64,000 nt of DNA from Acanthacorydalis orientalis (taxonomy: Eukaryota > Arthropoda > Insecta > Megaloptera > Corydalidae), in contig CM068317.1 of NCBI GenBank assembly GCA_034766995.1, positions 37,322,249 to 37,386,248 on the forward strand, read 5' to 3'. Both the position numbers and the translations under genes were made by a program. Each line of letters opens with the position of its first letter. Position 1 is the stretch's first letter. This document shows, in pieces, positions 36,812 to 49,084 of this stretch. The notes under the pieces are model-generated. The model searched no databases, was not told where the DNA came from, and saw nothing but the letters and a program-made list of their open reading frames with translations.

Positions 36812-36855
36812 CATACATACAAACATACACACACACATACACGCAACACACACAC

Positions 36856-36914
<59 letters not shown>
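36812..36914. repeat. compound CATA/AC/TA microsatellite
   Basis: ACATAC and (CA)n units at the left, TA at the right, with one AAA interruption. Confidence 0.9.
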
Positions 36915-36915
<1 letters not shown>

Positions 36916-38116
36916 CTGATATGTAAATCTGATTAAATTTATTAAATAAACTTATATTAAATTTCTCTACAAACTTTTTAGATATCATTTAACAACAGAA
37001 AAACTGAATGTAACTGTGTAATATCTCCCCTCAACTACAAAAGTTTCCCTAAATATATTTTCCCCTAGTCATGTTTCCTTTTAAGTCATTATATAACTAT
37101 GAGTAAGAAGGTAAAAAAATAATAGGTAGAATTATTAATTGTGATGATGAAGGGGATTTAAAAAATGGTATTGTTTGAAAGTAAACGTAAAAAATGAACT
37201 AATAACCTTAAAGCTATATACTTTACTAATATAATACAATCAATAATTTTACAATTAATTTTGATACTAGGAGAATAATCAATTTTCACTTCGTTAGATT
37301 TCTAACTAATGTAAGTTTTTAAACTTTTCATTTAAACGAATTTATAAATAATTAAAAACAAGATAATTTTTTCAAGCTAAATCATATTTTTTTAAAAATA
37401 TTTTATACTTCTCTAAAATTTAGAATAAAAACGAAAAAAAAATTACTTTGAATACTATTTCAGTAAACGATGTTGTTTTTAATAACAACATTTCATATTT
37501 TATTTTATTTTTTTAGTTAATAGTTTTACACGTTTGTATTTACTATTCATATAACTTATTTTAATATTTTTCACATAAATATTTATACTTGTGTTGCACT
37601 TTGAATGCAAATGTACTTTAACTGTTATAAAATTGTAAATCCACTTTAACTTATACCAAAAAATTATTTAACATTTATATTGAATAACTGAGAAGTATCG
37701 AACTTTATTTGGGAAAAATTCAAATATTCAAAAGCAAATATTAACATTCAAAGCTAATTTACAAACAGATATCAATAACTAAAGACTGAATTACTTTTTA
37801 AAATAACATATTTTAATACACAGCTTATTTTTTAAAAAAATGAAGAAAGAATTTCTAATTATAATTTATTTTCTTAGCAAGAAAATATCTTAATTAATTT
37901 TATTAAAAAAAAGTATTATGTGTCAGAGTATTTTATTTATAAATGTAGTGAAATTCCTGATATAGAGGAATATATTTTTTCTGCGAATTGATATTTCAAC
38001 GAAACAGGTATAGTATTTTTAAACAGCAGGTAAAAAAATGTAAAATATTCGTAAAATGTTACATATTTTGTTATAAAAAAATTCATTTTATCAAAGTGAA
38101 AATTTATAGTGTAGAA

Positions 38117-38136
38117 TATATATATATATATATATG
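38117..38136. repeat. short (TA)n microsatellite
   Basis: About ten units. Confidence 0.8.
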
Positions 38137-39061
38137 CCTAGTTTACAATTTATTACAAATAATTAAAATATATTACAAGAGATTTTTTAAATCAAGATAT
38201 TTGAGAAACGGTGATATATTACTTTAATATATTATTTTAACTGTGGGTAAACTATAATTTGATATCCAATATTAGAATACCATTTACATGGAATTGAAAA
38301 CTTAAGTAGCACATGTGTTATAAGTGGCACAGGTGACAATGAAAAACGTAATTGAAATTTTATCGTGGCGAAAGACCACACAATTTCCATATTTTTTGAA
38401 TATCGATTCAAACAAATAACTATATGTTACAGCAATGTAAGAGATACACCCAGTACATACGGTATATTCTCTATGTATGTCTGATCTCGATTCAATGTAT
38501 ATACATATATGTATGGATATATAAATGCGACTGTATGTGTGGTATCTTTTCGAAAGCACACGTTTTTATCCCAATTCTAGTGGAAACAGATACGAACTGT
38601 ATGCTTATATATACATCGGAGGGAGAAGTGTGGTACAAGAAATACCAACTCACTCACACACATGGTACAAATGTCGGTAGGTGGGTAGTGGTAGAAAGAA
38701 GACAGGGTGGTAAAAAACAGTAGCGAAAATCCGGTCGACGATATGATGTTTCAGGATTTTTTGCGTCCAAGTATTGGGTTCGAACTTGAGTGAGAGAACT
38801 TGAATTATTTACTGACGGTATTGTTGGTTTCTTCCTAAAGTTTTTTTTACTGCGCTTTCTTCATGATTCTTTTCTTTATAAATGATAGATTGTATGGCAT
38901 TTGATTAATTTACAGAAAATTTTATGATGTAAAGATATGTAAAATACATACAAACATACATGTCGACATCCAAAAGAGTTGAAAACATTTTTAATAAAAT
39001 AAATTAATAGAAGTAACATATTGATGATCCCATACACTAAATAAAATTAAAATAATCAAAA

Positions 39062-39188
39062 AATCTGTTCTAAAATTTATTTATTATACATTAATACGTT
39101 TATTACACAAAGTATTATATATATATATATATAATACTTTATTTACTAGACATATTAATGTGTAATAACTAAAATTTTAGAACAGATT
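39062..39188. repeat. 127-bp near-palindromic hairpin centred on a TA tract
   Basis: Left arm AATCTGTTCTAAAATTT, then ATTATACATTAATACG, then AAAGTATTAT; the right arm, read as reverse complement, gives AATCTGTTCTAAAATTTTAG, ATTACACATTAATATG, then AAAGTATTAT. The centre is (TA)n. The arms are about 55-60 bp with several mismatches. It could be a small snap-back transposable element, a cruciform-prone site or the template of a hairpin RNA. No coding potential. Confidence 0.8.
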
Positions 39189-39787
39189 ATATATATATAT
39201 AACATATGTAAGCTTTATAAAAGAAATATCATATATGATAACTACTTGAAAAGAGAATAAAATAATTTAACTAGCTTAAATTCAAATTTTATTGTTTTAA
39301 AGTAACTTCTTAGAAAATATGTCCACATAAAAAATGTATATAAAATTATATCCTCTAATATTAAATTATTCAAGTTCATTTAGAAAAGTAATAAAAAAAC
39401 CGTCAGAAAATAATTCATGTTTTTAATGATTGTTTTTAAGAAACTACATTATTCTATTCATTAACTAATTCGAGTAATTTATATTAAAAAGAAAAATTGA
39501 AAACACTTCAAACTTTTAAAATATTAATGAAGATTTTAAATGCAAGTACGGTATGTAGTTGACATTAAAGTCTTTCTTGTTTTTAGAACACACTTTAAAA
39601 ATAGAATGAACGAATTATATTATAATTATTCTTATTCATATGCTTCATTTGCAACATCAACAGGTGAAGTTTTATTGTTATTCAAAGTGTTCTAACGAGC
39701 GAATTTCACTACGAAATTCTATCCATATCATTAATGTTAAAACTATCTAGAACTTAAAACGAATATTCAAGTTTAGTATATTACATA

Positions 39788-39846
39788 AAATAGTAATCGT
39801 TACTATTTTTAATCGTTACGTTTTTTGAATAATCGTTACTATTTAT
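39788..39846 (+). repeat. short clustered repeats with a perfect palindrome
   Basis: AATAGTAA-TCG-TTACTATT (8-bp stem, three-base loop) is followed by two further copies of AATCGTTAC, giving three copies in about 55 bases. The last copy is again followed by TATT. Replication slippage is a simple explanation. Confidence 0.55.
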
Positions 39847-40243
39847 TTTATGATACATAAAATAATTTCAAATGTTCACTAACTCATTAAATAAAAGAAA
39901 TAAATAAAGTTCGTTATAATTAAAAAAAAATACCAAACTAATAATTTTTTTTAAAAAAAATAATACTTGGAAAAAATGTAATGCCGTATTTGAATATCAT
40001 TTATTAATTATACTATTTAATTATTTTATGATTTTATAGGATACGAAAATACGATTCGAATTTAGAAAATTAGTAATTGGAAAAATAGATGTAAAGAACA
40101 AAAATACAAAACTTCTATTTATAATTAATTTCTTCATACATTAATAAAAAATAACTTAATTTAAAATAAAATAAAAATTAATATTTTCTATCAAAAAATG
40201 GTTCAGATTTTCAATTCATTCTTACAATTCAAAAATTATATTA

Positions 40244-40717
40244 TTAGGTGTAAAAAATAATTCGATGCCTTTACATTGAGTTATAACTGTTTTAAATTAA
40301 AATATTTTCTCGTCTTTTTAGAATTTTTAGGTACCAAATTTAACATTTAAAAACAGTATATATCTTGAACAAGCAATTGGCATAACCTCACAAAACATTA
40401 GTGGACACGATAGCAACCGAAAAACAGCATATTAGGGATTACATACTTTTCGCATTCCAGTTGAAAAAATGCTTCCGAAGCCATGGAAATGATTTATTCA
40501 GCTTTGAGGGAAGGTGTTGTGATACATAAAACATGCAAAAAACAGTGGAAAAGTTCCGAAAATACATTACGACTAATTAAGGTATTCGTCAGTTACATGA
40601 CAAATGGAGCAAAGATCTACAAAATAATGTGATATGTTTTGAGGACTGAAATGTATTCCATTTTTAGCAAACATTTATTTTTTAGAAAAAAAGCACCGAA
40701 TTAATTTATACCTCTAA
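40244..40717 (+). mobile_element. internally deleted mariner-like element, second lineage (copy B2)
   Basis: This 474-bp copy has the ends TTAGGTGTAAAAAATAAT and, read inward from the right, TTAGAGGTATAAATTAAT, each flanked by TA. The ATG is mutated. The coding remnant reads TEKQHI and FAFQLKK, then shifts by one base into NASEAMEMIYSALREGVV, HKTCKKQWKSSENTLRL. The segment between the HTC motif and the 3' end is the same short joined sequence as in B1 and B3, so the internal deletion is shared. Confidence 0.85.
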
Positions 40718-41559
40718 TAAAATTGATACAAAAATTAAAGTTTGTTTCTCATTTCTATAAAAGCTCTAATTTCAATTTAAAATAATCTCGATTTTCAATA
40801 GCAAAACATATTTAAAATTTAAATATTATATTTTAACTTATCAATACATAAAGATAATTTTCAAAAAATTAATCACATGTACAACAGAAAATTCTTTTAA
40901 AGACAAAGAGTTGATAAATCTTTATATCCCGGAATTCTGATTTATAAAAAATTAAAAAAAAAATACTGGGGAATTTTTAAAACATACATTTATTTAAAAA
41001 ATGTATCTATATATTCAAATCTAACCAATATGATTAAATGGAGTTGATTTTTTCAATTATTTTTACATAACGTTTAAAATTAAGTACCCGTAGAGGAAGT
41101 AGCGATCTTACGAATATTCCCCACTGGCTGACTTTAATTACATGTTCATTAACGTATTTTTGTATTAGACTCTATCCTATCCACCGTCATACAGCTGCAA
41201 CGGTCTTTAAACTTTCAATTCACTGTTTCCTTATTAAGAAGAAACATTTAACGTATATAAAAGCCCAATCATCATAATGCATACGTGATAAAATTTGTTA
41301 AAAATGATTTTGTTCAATATTAATGTTATTTTGAATTACAATCATTTTTCAGTTACGTGAAACAACAACAAATTAATAACATTAAAAAAGTAAAACAGAA
41401 AAAGTTAAAATATAGACAGAAATTGTTCGCGTTAATCAAATTTCATTAAAATATTAATTCATTGTTATTCATATAATTACAGTGAACGGCCGTTTACATT
41501 TAAAACAAATTTGAAAATTAATACGCTCATTAGTTGTCTGACAACTCGCATACATTTTC

Positions 41560-41890
41560 ATACAAAGTTGGAATCCGGTTGGCGTCGAGAGCTTAAACAC
41601 ACGCTTTCCAGATGTATCAAAAGAAAAACAACAAATTCACAGTGTGCATTGAGGGTAACGGTGGAGACGTAAGGGATGTATCTATGAGAAAAGGTGGTTG
41701 AATTGGGCGAAACCACCTACACGAAACGCGGATGTAAAGGCAGATAACATCCACAATGGTCGATGGTGTGGTATACTGTGGAGTGTATGGGTACAACAGT
41801 TTTGTCCGATCGATGAAACAAATGGTCTGGACATTACATTGTTCTACGTTAGTGGAGACCCGTTGGCAGTAATTGTATGTGTTTAAGACA
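41560..41890. other. complex island open on both strands
   Basis: The plus strand is open for about 75 codons up to the TAA at 41886, reading NWAKPPTRNADVKADNIHNG and then a Trp-rich part. The minus strand is also open for about 85 codons from 41878. Lack of stops on both strands reflects composition. No start or splice context was found. It is a candidate conserved element. Confidence 0.3.
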
Positions 41891-41934
41891 CGAAAAAAAA
41901 GTATTAGTTACATTTTTAATAAAAGAATAAAACA

Positions 41935-41946
41935 GTGTGTGTGTGC

Positions 41947-42012
<66 letters not shown>

Positions 42013-42013
42013 A
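41935..42013. repeat. (GT)n-(AT)n compound microsatellite
   Basis: GTGTGTGTGCGTGT leads into a TA run of about 60 bases. Confidence 0.9.
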
Positions 42014-42143
42014 AAGAAAAGAACAAAATTAATGAAAAATATACTTTGAGCTTCAGTTTCTTTTACAGCAAATTTATAAATATATCTGATTAAGAGATTT
42101 TCATTATTATTCCAGTGCCAATTAGACTCTCGTTGAAGTATAT

Positions 42144-42147
<4 letters not shown>

Positions 42148-42205
<58 letters not shown>
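42148..42205. repeat. (TA)n microsatellite
   Basis: Pure run of about 29 units. Confidence 0.9.
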
Positions 42206-42208
<3 letters not shown>

Positions 42209-42819
42209 TCTTAATATATTTATATTAAAATATTTAGATCAGAAATTGTTTCCTTAAGAAAATCTATTTTTTGTCTCAAATTTATTAAATATAACTACAT
42301 CAGTTGTTAATAAAAGTGTTTTACAAAATATATTAATAGATATTAAATATCCGTTCATATTTAAAAATGTATGTATTTTCAATAAATGAATTTTGATAGC
42401 GACATCAAAATCTTATTTTAATAAATATAATTTACCAACAAATTTGAATCAAAAAATTGTATTTTTTCACAAATTATCCAATAAAGAAATTAAATACTTC
42501 ATAAAGATAGTTATAGTAATTCGCAAAAAAAGAATATTTATTTAAAAAAAAAAATTTAATTAGAAACTAAACTTATTTGATCTAGATATCTTAAGACCAA
42601 ACTATAATTTCATTAAATCTCAAGTATGCCTTACAATAAATATACTTTCTAGAATAAAAAGTTGTTATTAAACACATTTATTTAAAACTATTTTCTTCCT
42701 GAAATATATAGTTATCACCCAAATGGACTTTTTTATATACATAAAACATATTTCCTTCTAGAAATAGCATTCTTAAATTTTTTATTATACAAAAAAATGT
42801 GTTTCATAGTATGAATGCG

Positions 42820-42825
42820 TATATA

Positions 42826-42889
<64 letters not shown>
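42820..42889. repeat. (AT)n microsatellite with one GTAT interruption
   Basis: Third array in under 1 kb (with those at 41.9 and 42.1 kb). Confidence 0.9.
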
Positions 42890-42893
<4 letters not shown>

Positions 42894-42943
42894 AAAATGG
42901 GACGTGCAATTTCTAAAAGCACAATTTACTATGAAAAATTAGG

Positions 42944-43117
42944 CTATTTTTGTCGTAAATGTAACCGACGGCAATATTTATATGAGGCAACCTCATAAAT
43001 GTCCAATAACTTAGTATCAACAATTCCAAACATGTCACCAAGTAGATCTGTAACCATGTCACAGTGTGACGACGTTGATGACGAACATTTCCATCGTAGA
43101 GAAACCGCACAACCATA
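42944..43117 (-). other. ambiguous coding-like island (two overlapping frames)
   Basis: This small island is unusually complex for its surroundings. One minus frame (43117 to 42944) reads YGCAVSLRWK, then CDMVTDLLGDMFGIVDTKLL and ends in a stop. A different minus frame gives a 77-residue frame starting MKDRGGQCFDMVVRF. Only one can be right, and possibly neither is. The first frame has an acidic, helix-like composition that looks protein-like. A TTACAG immediately before its VTDLL part could be an acceptor, but it lacks a pyrimidine tract. It could be an exon, a mobile-element remnant or non-coding. I recognise no family. Confidence 0.25.
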
Positions 43118-43494
43118 TCAAAGCATTGGCCACCTCTATCTTTCATATAGCATGACCAAACACCTCCCTTATATATTCAGGGTTGGCTTAAAACATACAC
43201 AGTTATCATATAAACAAAATATGAATATCACTTATCTGATATAATACACTGTTGTCACAAGTTTAAAAAAAATGTTACGTATAAGAGAAAAAAACTGTTT
43301 TACAAACGAAAATAGTTTCAACTACATCAAATCTACACTCTTTTACAAATGAAAATAATTTTTAACTTATAATTCAACTCAATTATAAACTAAATATAAC
43401 ATTTTCGACTTTACTGACAGAATTGTATCTCACTACTAGTAGATTTTATAATAACATTCAAAAAAATACAATATATTAAAAATGATATATGTGT

Positions 43495-43495
43495 T

Positions 43496-43547
<52 letters not shown>
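43495..43547. repeat. (AT)n microsatellite with GTAT interruption
   Basis: Has the same ATATGTATAT interruption style as the array at 42.8 kb. Confidence 0.9.
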
Positions 43548-43550
<3 letters not shown>

Positions 43551-44350
43551 TATTAAACCTTCTTTTTTTACTTTTCCTTCAAATATTTGAACATTGTTGA
43601 TAATAAAATTTAATAAATTCAGGAAAAATGTGAATAGAAACAAAAAAAGCATATGAAATAATGAAGAATAATGAAGAGTATATAAATAAAAAGAGATAAA
43701 TAATAATAAAAAGTTAAATCTTCATTCTTTAATGAATAACACTGACCATATTAATAGTTTCATTATTGGTAATTTCATTTTTTTAAATCCTTTTTAAGAA
43801 ACTCGATGAAAAAAATACTCTTACACAATTACAAAATATCCACTTGAAAATCACTGTAAATTTTACAAGATATAGACGAAGAGTGAAATAAATGACGTGA
43901 ACTAAACTACTAGGAGAGAGATTATACAGTAGAATTGAAATAGTTTAATCACTGTTATTATAGTAACAATAATACTTGTAAACTTAATAGTATTCTTTCG
44001 TGCTAATTCAAATATCAACAGTATTTAATGTGTATGATACAGTTATACGAAAATCCAGAAAATCCAGACTAAAAATTTTACAACGCTACCGAATTGATAC
44101 GAAAATTGCAGCAGTACGCTGTTGCTTTTACAGTCGGTGCATTACCGCTTTTATTCAACGACTGATACAATTTTTAAGAGAAAGAGAAAAAGGCAAAGAC
44201 TATAAAAAGTTACAAACTGCATAAACATTTTAAATTTTTTTCTTTTTTATTCTACAGTGAATTACTTTCCCTTTTCTGATTAAAAAATTTAAAGAGCACT
44301 TTGAATTTTTAAAAAAGTATAATATAGGTGTAGGTATATATATATATATA

Positions 44351-44358
44351 AGGATAAA

Positions 44359-44417
<59 letters not shown>

Positions 44418-44428
44418 GAGTTTATCCT
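44351..44428. repeat. hairpin with TA-tract core
   Basis: AGGATAAATTCATATATA at the left is matched by a right arm whose reverse complement is AGGATAAACTCATATGTA. The unique ends (AGGATAAA) are perfect. The inner part is self-complementary because it is (TA)n. The whole segment can fold into one hairpin of about 35 bp. Confidence 0.65.
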
Positions 44429-44699
44429 CAATTTTGCAAAAAAAAATATTATAAAAAAACAATATTATCTTTATCAAGACTTTTATTTATTACTGTACTA
44501 GAAAGAAAATTTCGAGAAATAATTTAATTTGTTTCGAACAAAAACATTAACTTTAATTTGTTGGTTTTCCACTTTAAAGAAATACTCAACAAGAAAAATA
44601 TAAGACAAATTTCTAATCTTTATTGACATACAATTTTGACTTTTTAATATCTGATTCTATTCATAAATTACTTTTCCATTCGTTGTCAATTTATATTTT

Positions 44700-44775
44700 T
44701 TCGGATAAAATGTTAAATAATTGATAACAAATCATTTCTAATTGTTGATTATTGATATTTCGATGAAGATATCAT
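44700..44775 (-). mobile_element. dispersed repeat family P, diverged copy
   Basis: The minus strand reads GATATCTTCATCGAAATATC, AATAATCAACAATTAGAAAT and a GTTATCAATTATTTAACATT block. Order and spacing match copy 1, but identity is lower (about two thirds by eye), so chance similarity in AT-rich DNA cannot be excluded. Confidence 0.3.
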
Positions 44776-45333
44776 TATTTTTAGAGAAACAAATTACAAA
44801 AAAATGTGAATTATTTAAAAATGGGTTTAATTTTAAATGTGTTTTATAGACTACTAGTTATTTTCTTATGATGAGTTTAATAGAATTATTGCTTAATTGA
44901 GAAATACCCTCTATTAGAAGTTGAACATCGAATGTATGCCTATTATTCACTTCTGTGACTCAGAAACTTAGAAACAATCATCTTTTTTAGATATTTGATG
45001 CCAAATTTTATTTTTAATTTGATACACTTCAATAGTACTTAAATAAAAATATACGACTGATGGATTTAAATCTGTTAAAAAATATAACTTTTTAAAATAA
45101 AATATATATTTAAAGACAAAAAAAATAATAACAAAAATTATTTAAACTCACAAATAATATTTTAAAATTTGAAACCGTACGTAAAATTTTATATATTTTT
45201 CAATAAAATAATTACAAATAAGAACAATATTATTTCAAACAAAGAAGACATGATTTCTTTTTCCAATACTTTAACTTCGTTACCTGTTCTCAAATAAGTT
45301 TTTCTCCTAAATAATTTTATTTAGAATCATGTC

Positions 45334-45553
45334 GAACCTAATATAACCAATAAATAAATATAAATAATGAAGAGAATAAATATAAGAATGATGTTTTTGA
45401 ATAATACTACGAATAAAAGTTATAAATGGATTAGTTTAAAAATACTAGAATTATGTGAAGTCTAATATAACCAATAAATAAATATAAATAATGAAGAGAT
45501 ATTTTTTGAATAATTCAACGAAAAAGATTATAAATGGATTAGTTTAGAAATAC
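45334..45553 (+). repeat. tandem duplication, two units of about 100-113 bp
   Basis: Unit 1 (45334-45446) and unit 2 (about 45456-45553) both run CTAATATAACCAATAAATAA, ATATAAATAATGAAGAGA, a TTTTTGAATAAT block, ATAAATGGATTAGTTTA and AAATAC. Unit 2 lacks about 15 bases after AATGAAGAGA. It is non-coding. Confidence 0.8.
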
Positions 45554-45576
45554 ATCTGTTTTCGATTACACTGTCC

Positions 45577-45597
45577 TATATATATATATATATATAA
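45577..45597. repeat. short (TA)n microsatellite
   Basis: Lies just right of the tandem duplication at 45.3-45.55 kb. Confidence 0.8.
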
Positions 45598-45599
45598 TA

Positions 45600-45980
45600 A
45601 AATTATCTAAGTCAAAGAGATGCCAGCCCTGTCCATTTCTAGATATGAAGGGAACAGAAATAACCAGTCAGTAACAGTAAGCTATACTACATACGTAGTA
45701 ACTTCTATCACTAAAGCAAGCATCTGCAGGGAGTACCTCTAGAGCCTTAGATGCGGTTTGCTTTGAAATATTTCATTATTCGACTGCGATGATCTTTGGT
45801 AGAAGGACGCGGGAAATGCAAGAGGGGTAGAAAATAACGATGTCCAGCAACGTCCAATATACGAGCCACATACGATGTCACTGTCCCGACATACGACGAC
45901 GAAACGACTGACTATATTTTGGCAAAGCTAAGAGTAAAAGTGTCGAAAGTAAGCACAAAATGGGATCTGTGTCTCGAATT
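45600..45980. other. complex island, no gene recognised
   Basis: A balanced-composition stretch containing TGCCAGCCCTGTCC, CTGCAGGGAGTACC and repeated ACGACGACGAAACG-type words. All frames are closed within a few dozen codons. It could be a regulatory element. Confidence 0.3.
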
Positions 45981-45999
45981 TATTTCCAGTTATATGACG

Positions 46000-47040
46000 T
46001 AGATAAATTTCGATATTTATGTTTTAACGTAACAAAAAATATGAATTTATACAATGATTCGTGCGCGGAATATAACTATGAAACTGGGTATTAATAAATA
46101 CAATATTTTTTATAGGATTTAAAAGTAATTTACATGGATTTCTAGGGAAAAAACAGTTATGTCATGACAGGTAATAAATCAAATTAATAACATGGACGTT
46201 AACGAAAACATTTTCGATAAATATGATGTTTCTTTTTTGCAAACAGATATTTTCTATACTACAGAAAACCGTCTTTGTATTCTATATTTTTATATCAAAA
46301 ACGTTTAATTTTTTAAACTGATACATTAGATAAAATACTTTAATGAAAATGTATCTCTTCATATTAACTCTGTAATTAAATTATTTCAATTTTAATTTCA
46401 TATATACTTAATCATTTTATCTGAAATTATTTTTTTAAATTTCTTTAAAAATATTTTTTTTAATTTTAACTTAAATTTAAACTAAATCTTTATTCTTAAA
46501 AAGTAAGTATAAAGATTAAGTAAGTACAGATTTCAGTTAAGACTTGATTGTGTAAAAAGATTATTTCTAAATAATTTTATAACATAGTTCATCTCATAAA
46601 TCAAATAATATCTAAATATTTAAAAAAAAATCCATAATGTCTCATTTTACTGATCAATATTTCTCTTAACTTTTTCATTTCTTATTTTATCATCATTAAA
46701 CAGTACAGAAATACAAATTATTAACATTTTTTAAAAAATAATAGATAATAAGGACTTCTTTAAGCTCCAACTGAAAATTCAGGGACTCAATATTTAATTT
46801 CAAGTTTTAACATCATTTTCTGTTACCTGGCATAATTTTTTTCTGTTATTGTATTTTCGAAAAAACAATATCAAAACTTATTCAGTATTCAAAACAATCA
46901 CTTTCTTAATAAAAAAAGTATATCATAATACATTAATCAATAGTACATCTTTATTGAACTGAATAACCTACTCGAGTCTCCTCTGTGCATTTTGTGAGCC
47001 AACAAAATTTAAACTGTATGTTTTATATTTATATTAAAAA
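46000..47040. other. AT-rich stretch, nothing recognised
   Basis: Only poly-A/T-rich sequence with no frame above background was seen. Confidence 0.6.
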
Positions 47041-47067
47041 GAATTAAATCTCAATAAAGCACCTATA

Positions 47068-47069
<2 letters not shown>

Positions 47070-47110
<41 letters not shown>
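47070..47110. repeat. (TA)n microsatellite
   Basis: Pure run of about 20 units. Confidence 0.9.
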
Positions 47111-47114
<4 letters not shown>

Positions 47115-47318
47115 TGTAATACACACCATCTCTTCATATAATCCTCTTGATACTTTCTCGGTTAAAGGGGCCATTATAAGAATCAGTATTACGTAATATA
47201 TAAATTCCCATAAGTGCAATGTTAGAAAAAGGGGATATGTTCTTGTAGAACTTCGAAAATCCTTATTTTACAATCCTTATTTTAAAGTGCATAGGGGAAG
47301 AAAAACAAGAGACTATTG

Positions 47319-47370
47319 TAGTCGATTGAGTTGGTGATCAATAGATCATGAATTTGAATCTGAGCTTAAC
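47319..47370 (+). pseudogene. tRNA-like relic, degenerate
   Basis: GATTGAGTTGGTGATCA resembles a tRNA D-arm, and CATGAATTTGAATCTGAG resembles a T-arm (B-box consensus GGTTCGAATCC), but they are so close that the anticodon arm would be missing. It fits an internally deleted tRNA-derived SINE or chance. Confidence 0.2.
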
Positions 47371-47379
47371 TTTCTTGAT

Positions 47380-48410
47380 AAAACCATTGTCACGAATACG
47401 TATAAACTTCAATATGTCTATTCTAAATAGCAGCGAGAGCAGTAACTAACTCTTTTTCGCTTGTAGAAATGCGAAAATAACACAATGTTTCTCAGTACGA
47501 TATTTTTCAAATCAGTGACTTTAATGTTCATATGAAATTATTTTAATTATGTTAAAAGCTCTTGTTCTAGAAAGAGATAAATTAAATGGATACAAAAGAA
47601 TCATTTTTTAACTGGATAATTGAATTCGAAAAAGAAAAATATTAACATAAATTTGAAGAAACATATTTGAAACTACAAGATAAAAAACATTACTAATATT
47701 TTTTCCGTTAAAAAATTTACACTTTCATTAAAAATGATATGAGTTAAAGTCAGTCATGATAATATTTATATTATACTTACATTTATACATATAACATATA
47801 TTACATTATAATTTATTGAATAGTTATTTCTTACACAATCTATAAGAAAATTTAATATTTTTGAAATCATTTATGATCCAAACACAAAATTATATCAGAA
47901 AAATAATATAATTTTATATCAAAATACAAGAATTTACTTCAAGAAAATAACAAAGACTACTACAAAAGTATTTATCTTCACTAATGAATCACTTAATAAA
48001 ATAAAAACTGACTGCAATGCATATTTTAAACGACATATAGGAATAATTTTGATATAGTATTACAACTTGAAGCTATATCATTTTGAGATGAAAAATTATT
48101 ATTTCAAAAGTATATTTGTTTCACATCAAATATAATTCATATGTTTATTTTTGTTCTACACTTTCAATTCACTAAATTATATATTCACTAAATATTCGAG
48201 TATATACTGTCGACACACGTACTTTCCTTCATTTATCAAAAGTACAAATACGAAAAATTATTTAGAAATAAAAAACTATTGCATTAAGATTCAATTTATT
48301 ATTCTTCTTATCTGGAAACTGCCGTATGTTTTAATAGAAAATATATGCAGTGTAACTGAAAATAGATAAGCGTTACATTAAAAGCGTTTCTATTTTAATT
48401 AATTCTGAAC
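47380..48410. other. AT-rich stretch, nothing recognised
   Basis: No repeat or coding signature was found. The frame at 48151-48369 is AT-driven. Confidence 0.6.
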
Positions 48411-48411
48411 T

Positions 48412-48468
48412 AATGTATGTACATGCATATTTGCATATATTATATATATATATATACATATGTGTATG

Positions 48469-48526
<58 letters not shown>
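48412..48526. repeat. compound ATGTA/TGTATG/(TA)n microsatellite
   Basis: Degenerate GTATGTACATGCATA at the left grades into pure TA. It reads as long frames on both strands, which are artefacts. Confidence 0.9.
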
Positions 48527-48527
<1 letters not shown>

Positions 48528-48599
48528 GTGCGAAAATATTACTTCTCGAAGTAAACGTGAGCATTTCGAAGGTGATCATTTTATTTAAGAAGACAGAAT

Positions 48600-48900
48600 T
48601 CACACCATTCATTCCTGATACCAAGTAGAGTTGTGGATATTGCACGACTCCAAATTGGTATTTGAATTATTTAGTTTTGTAGCGCCGACTGTGAAAAGTT
48701 CTCAGGGTACCCGACGATATGTCATCACTTGGAGGTGGAGGGTCGGTCAAGTTATAGTCGCATCGACTGTACACTTTTGCAGTGTCGACGATTACGTTCA
48801 TTTTACCATTTTTTCCCTTCTATATTGAGACGTAATGGAACACTGTGGTGGCTGTTTCGAGTTCTCTACGTTCATAACGTTTAGTAAGGAATCAATACTT
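48600..48900. other. complex island
   Basis: A plus frame at 48631-48828 reads FVAPTVKSSQGTRRYVITW and VASTVHFCSVDDYVHF, but has no initiation or splice context and no recognised family. The CG density is above the local level. Confidence 0.3.
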
Positions 48901-49030
48901 GTGAATTTATATTTACACGTTAAAAATACTTTTCGGTGAACAGTTTTTTAATCACACCACTCTACATAGATTAGCAATATTTCTCGAGAAAAAAGTAAAA
49001 AATATATTCGGTCGCAATCATACCAATACT

Positions 49031-49034
<4 letters not shown>

Positions 49035-49079
<45 letters not shown>
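49035..49079. repeat. (AT)n microsatellite
   Basis: Flanked by AATA on the left and TAATATT on the right, extending the self-complementarity. Confidence 0.9.

Positions 49080-49084
<5 letters not shown>

Larger units (their letters stand above)
35960..39060. other. AT-rich gene-free stretch
   Basis: It contains a compound CA/TA array near 36.85 kb. A slightly more complex patch at 38430-38760 includes a 99-codon plus frame (38424-38723, ending VVERRQGGKKQ) that has no recognisable domain. Confidence 0.55.

Noticed and set aside
41698..41886. 62-codon Trp-rich plus frame
   Set aside because: No ATG start, no recognisable family, and the complementary strand is open over the same region.
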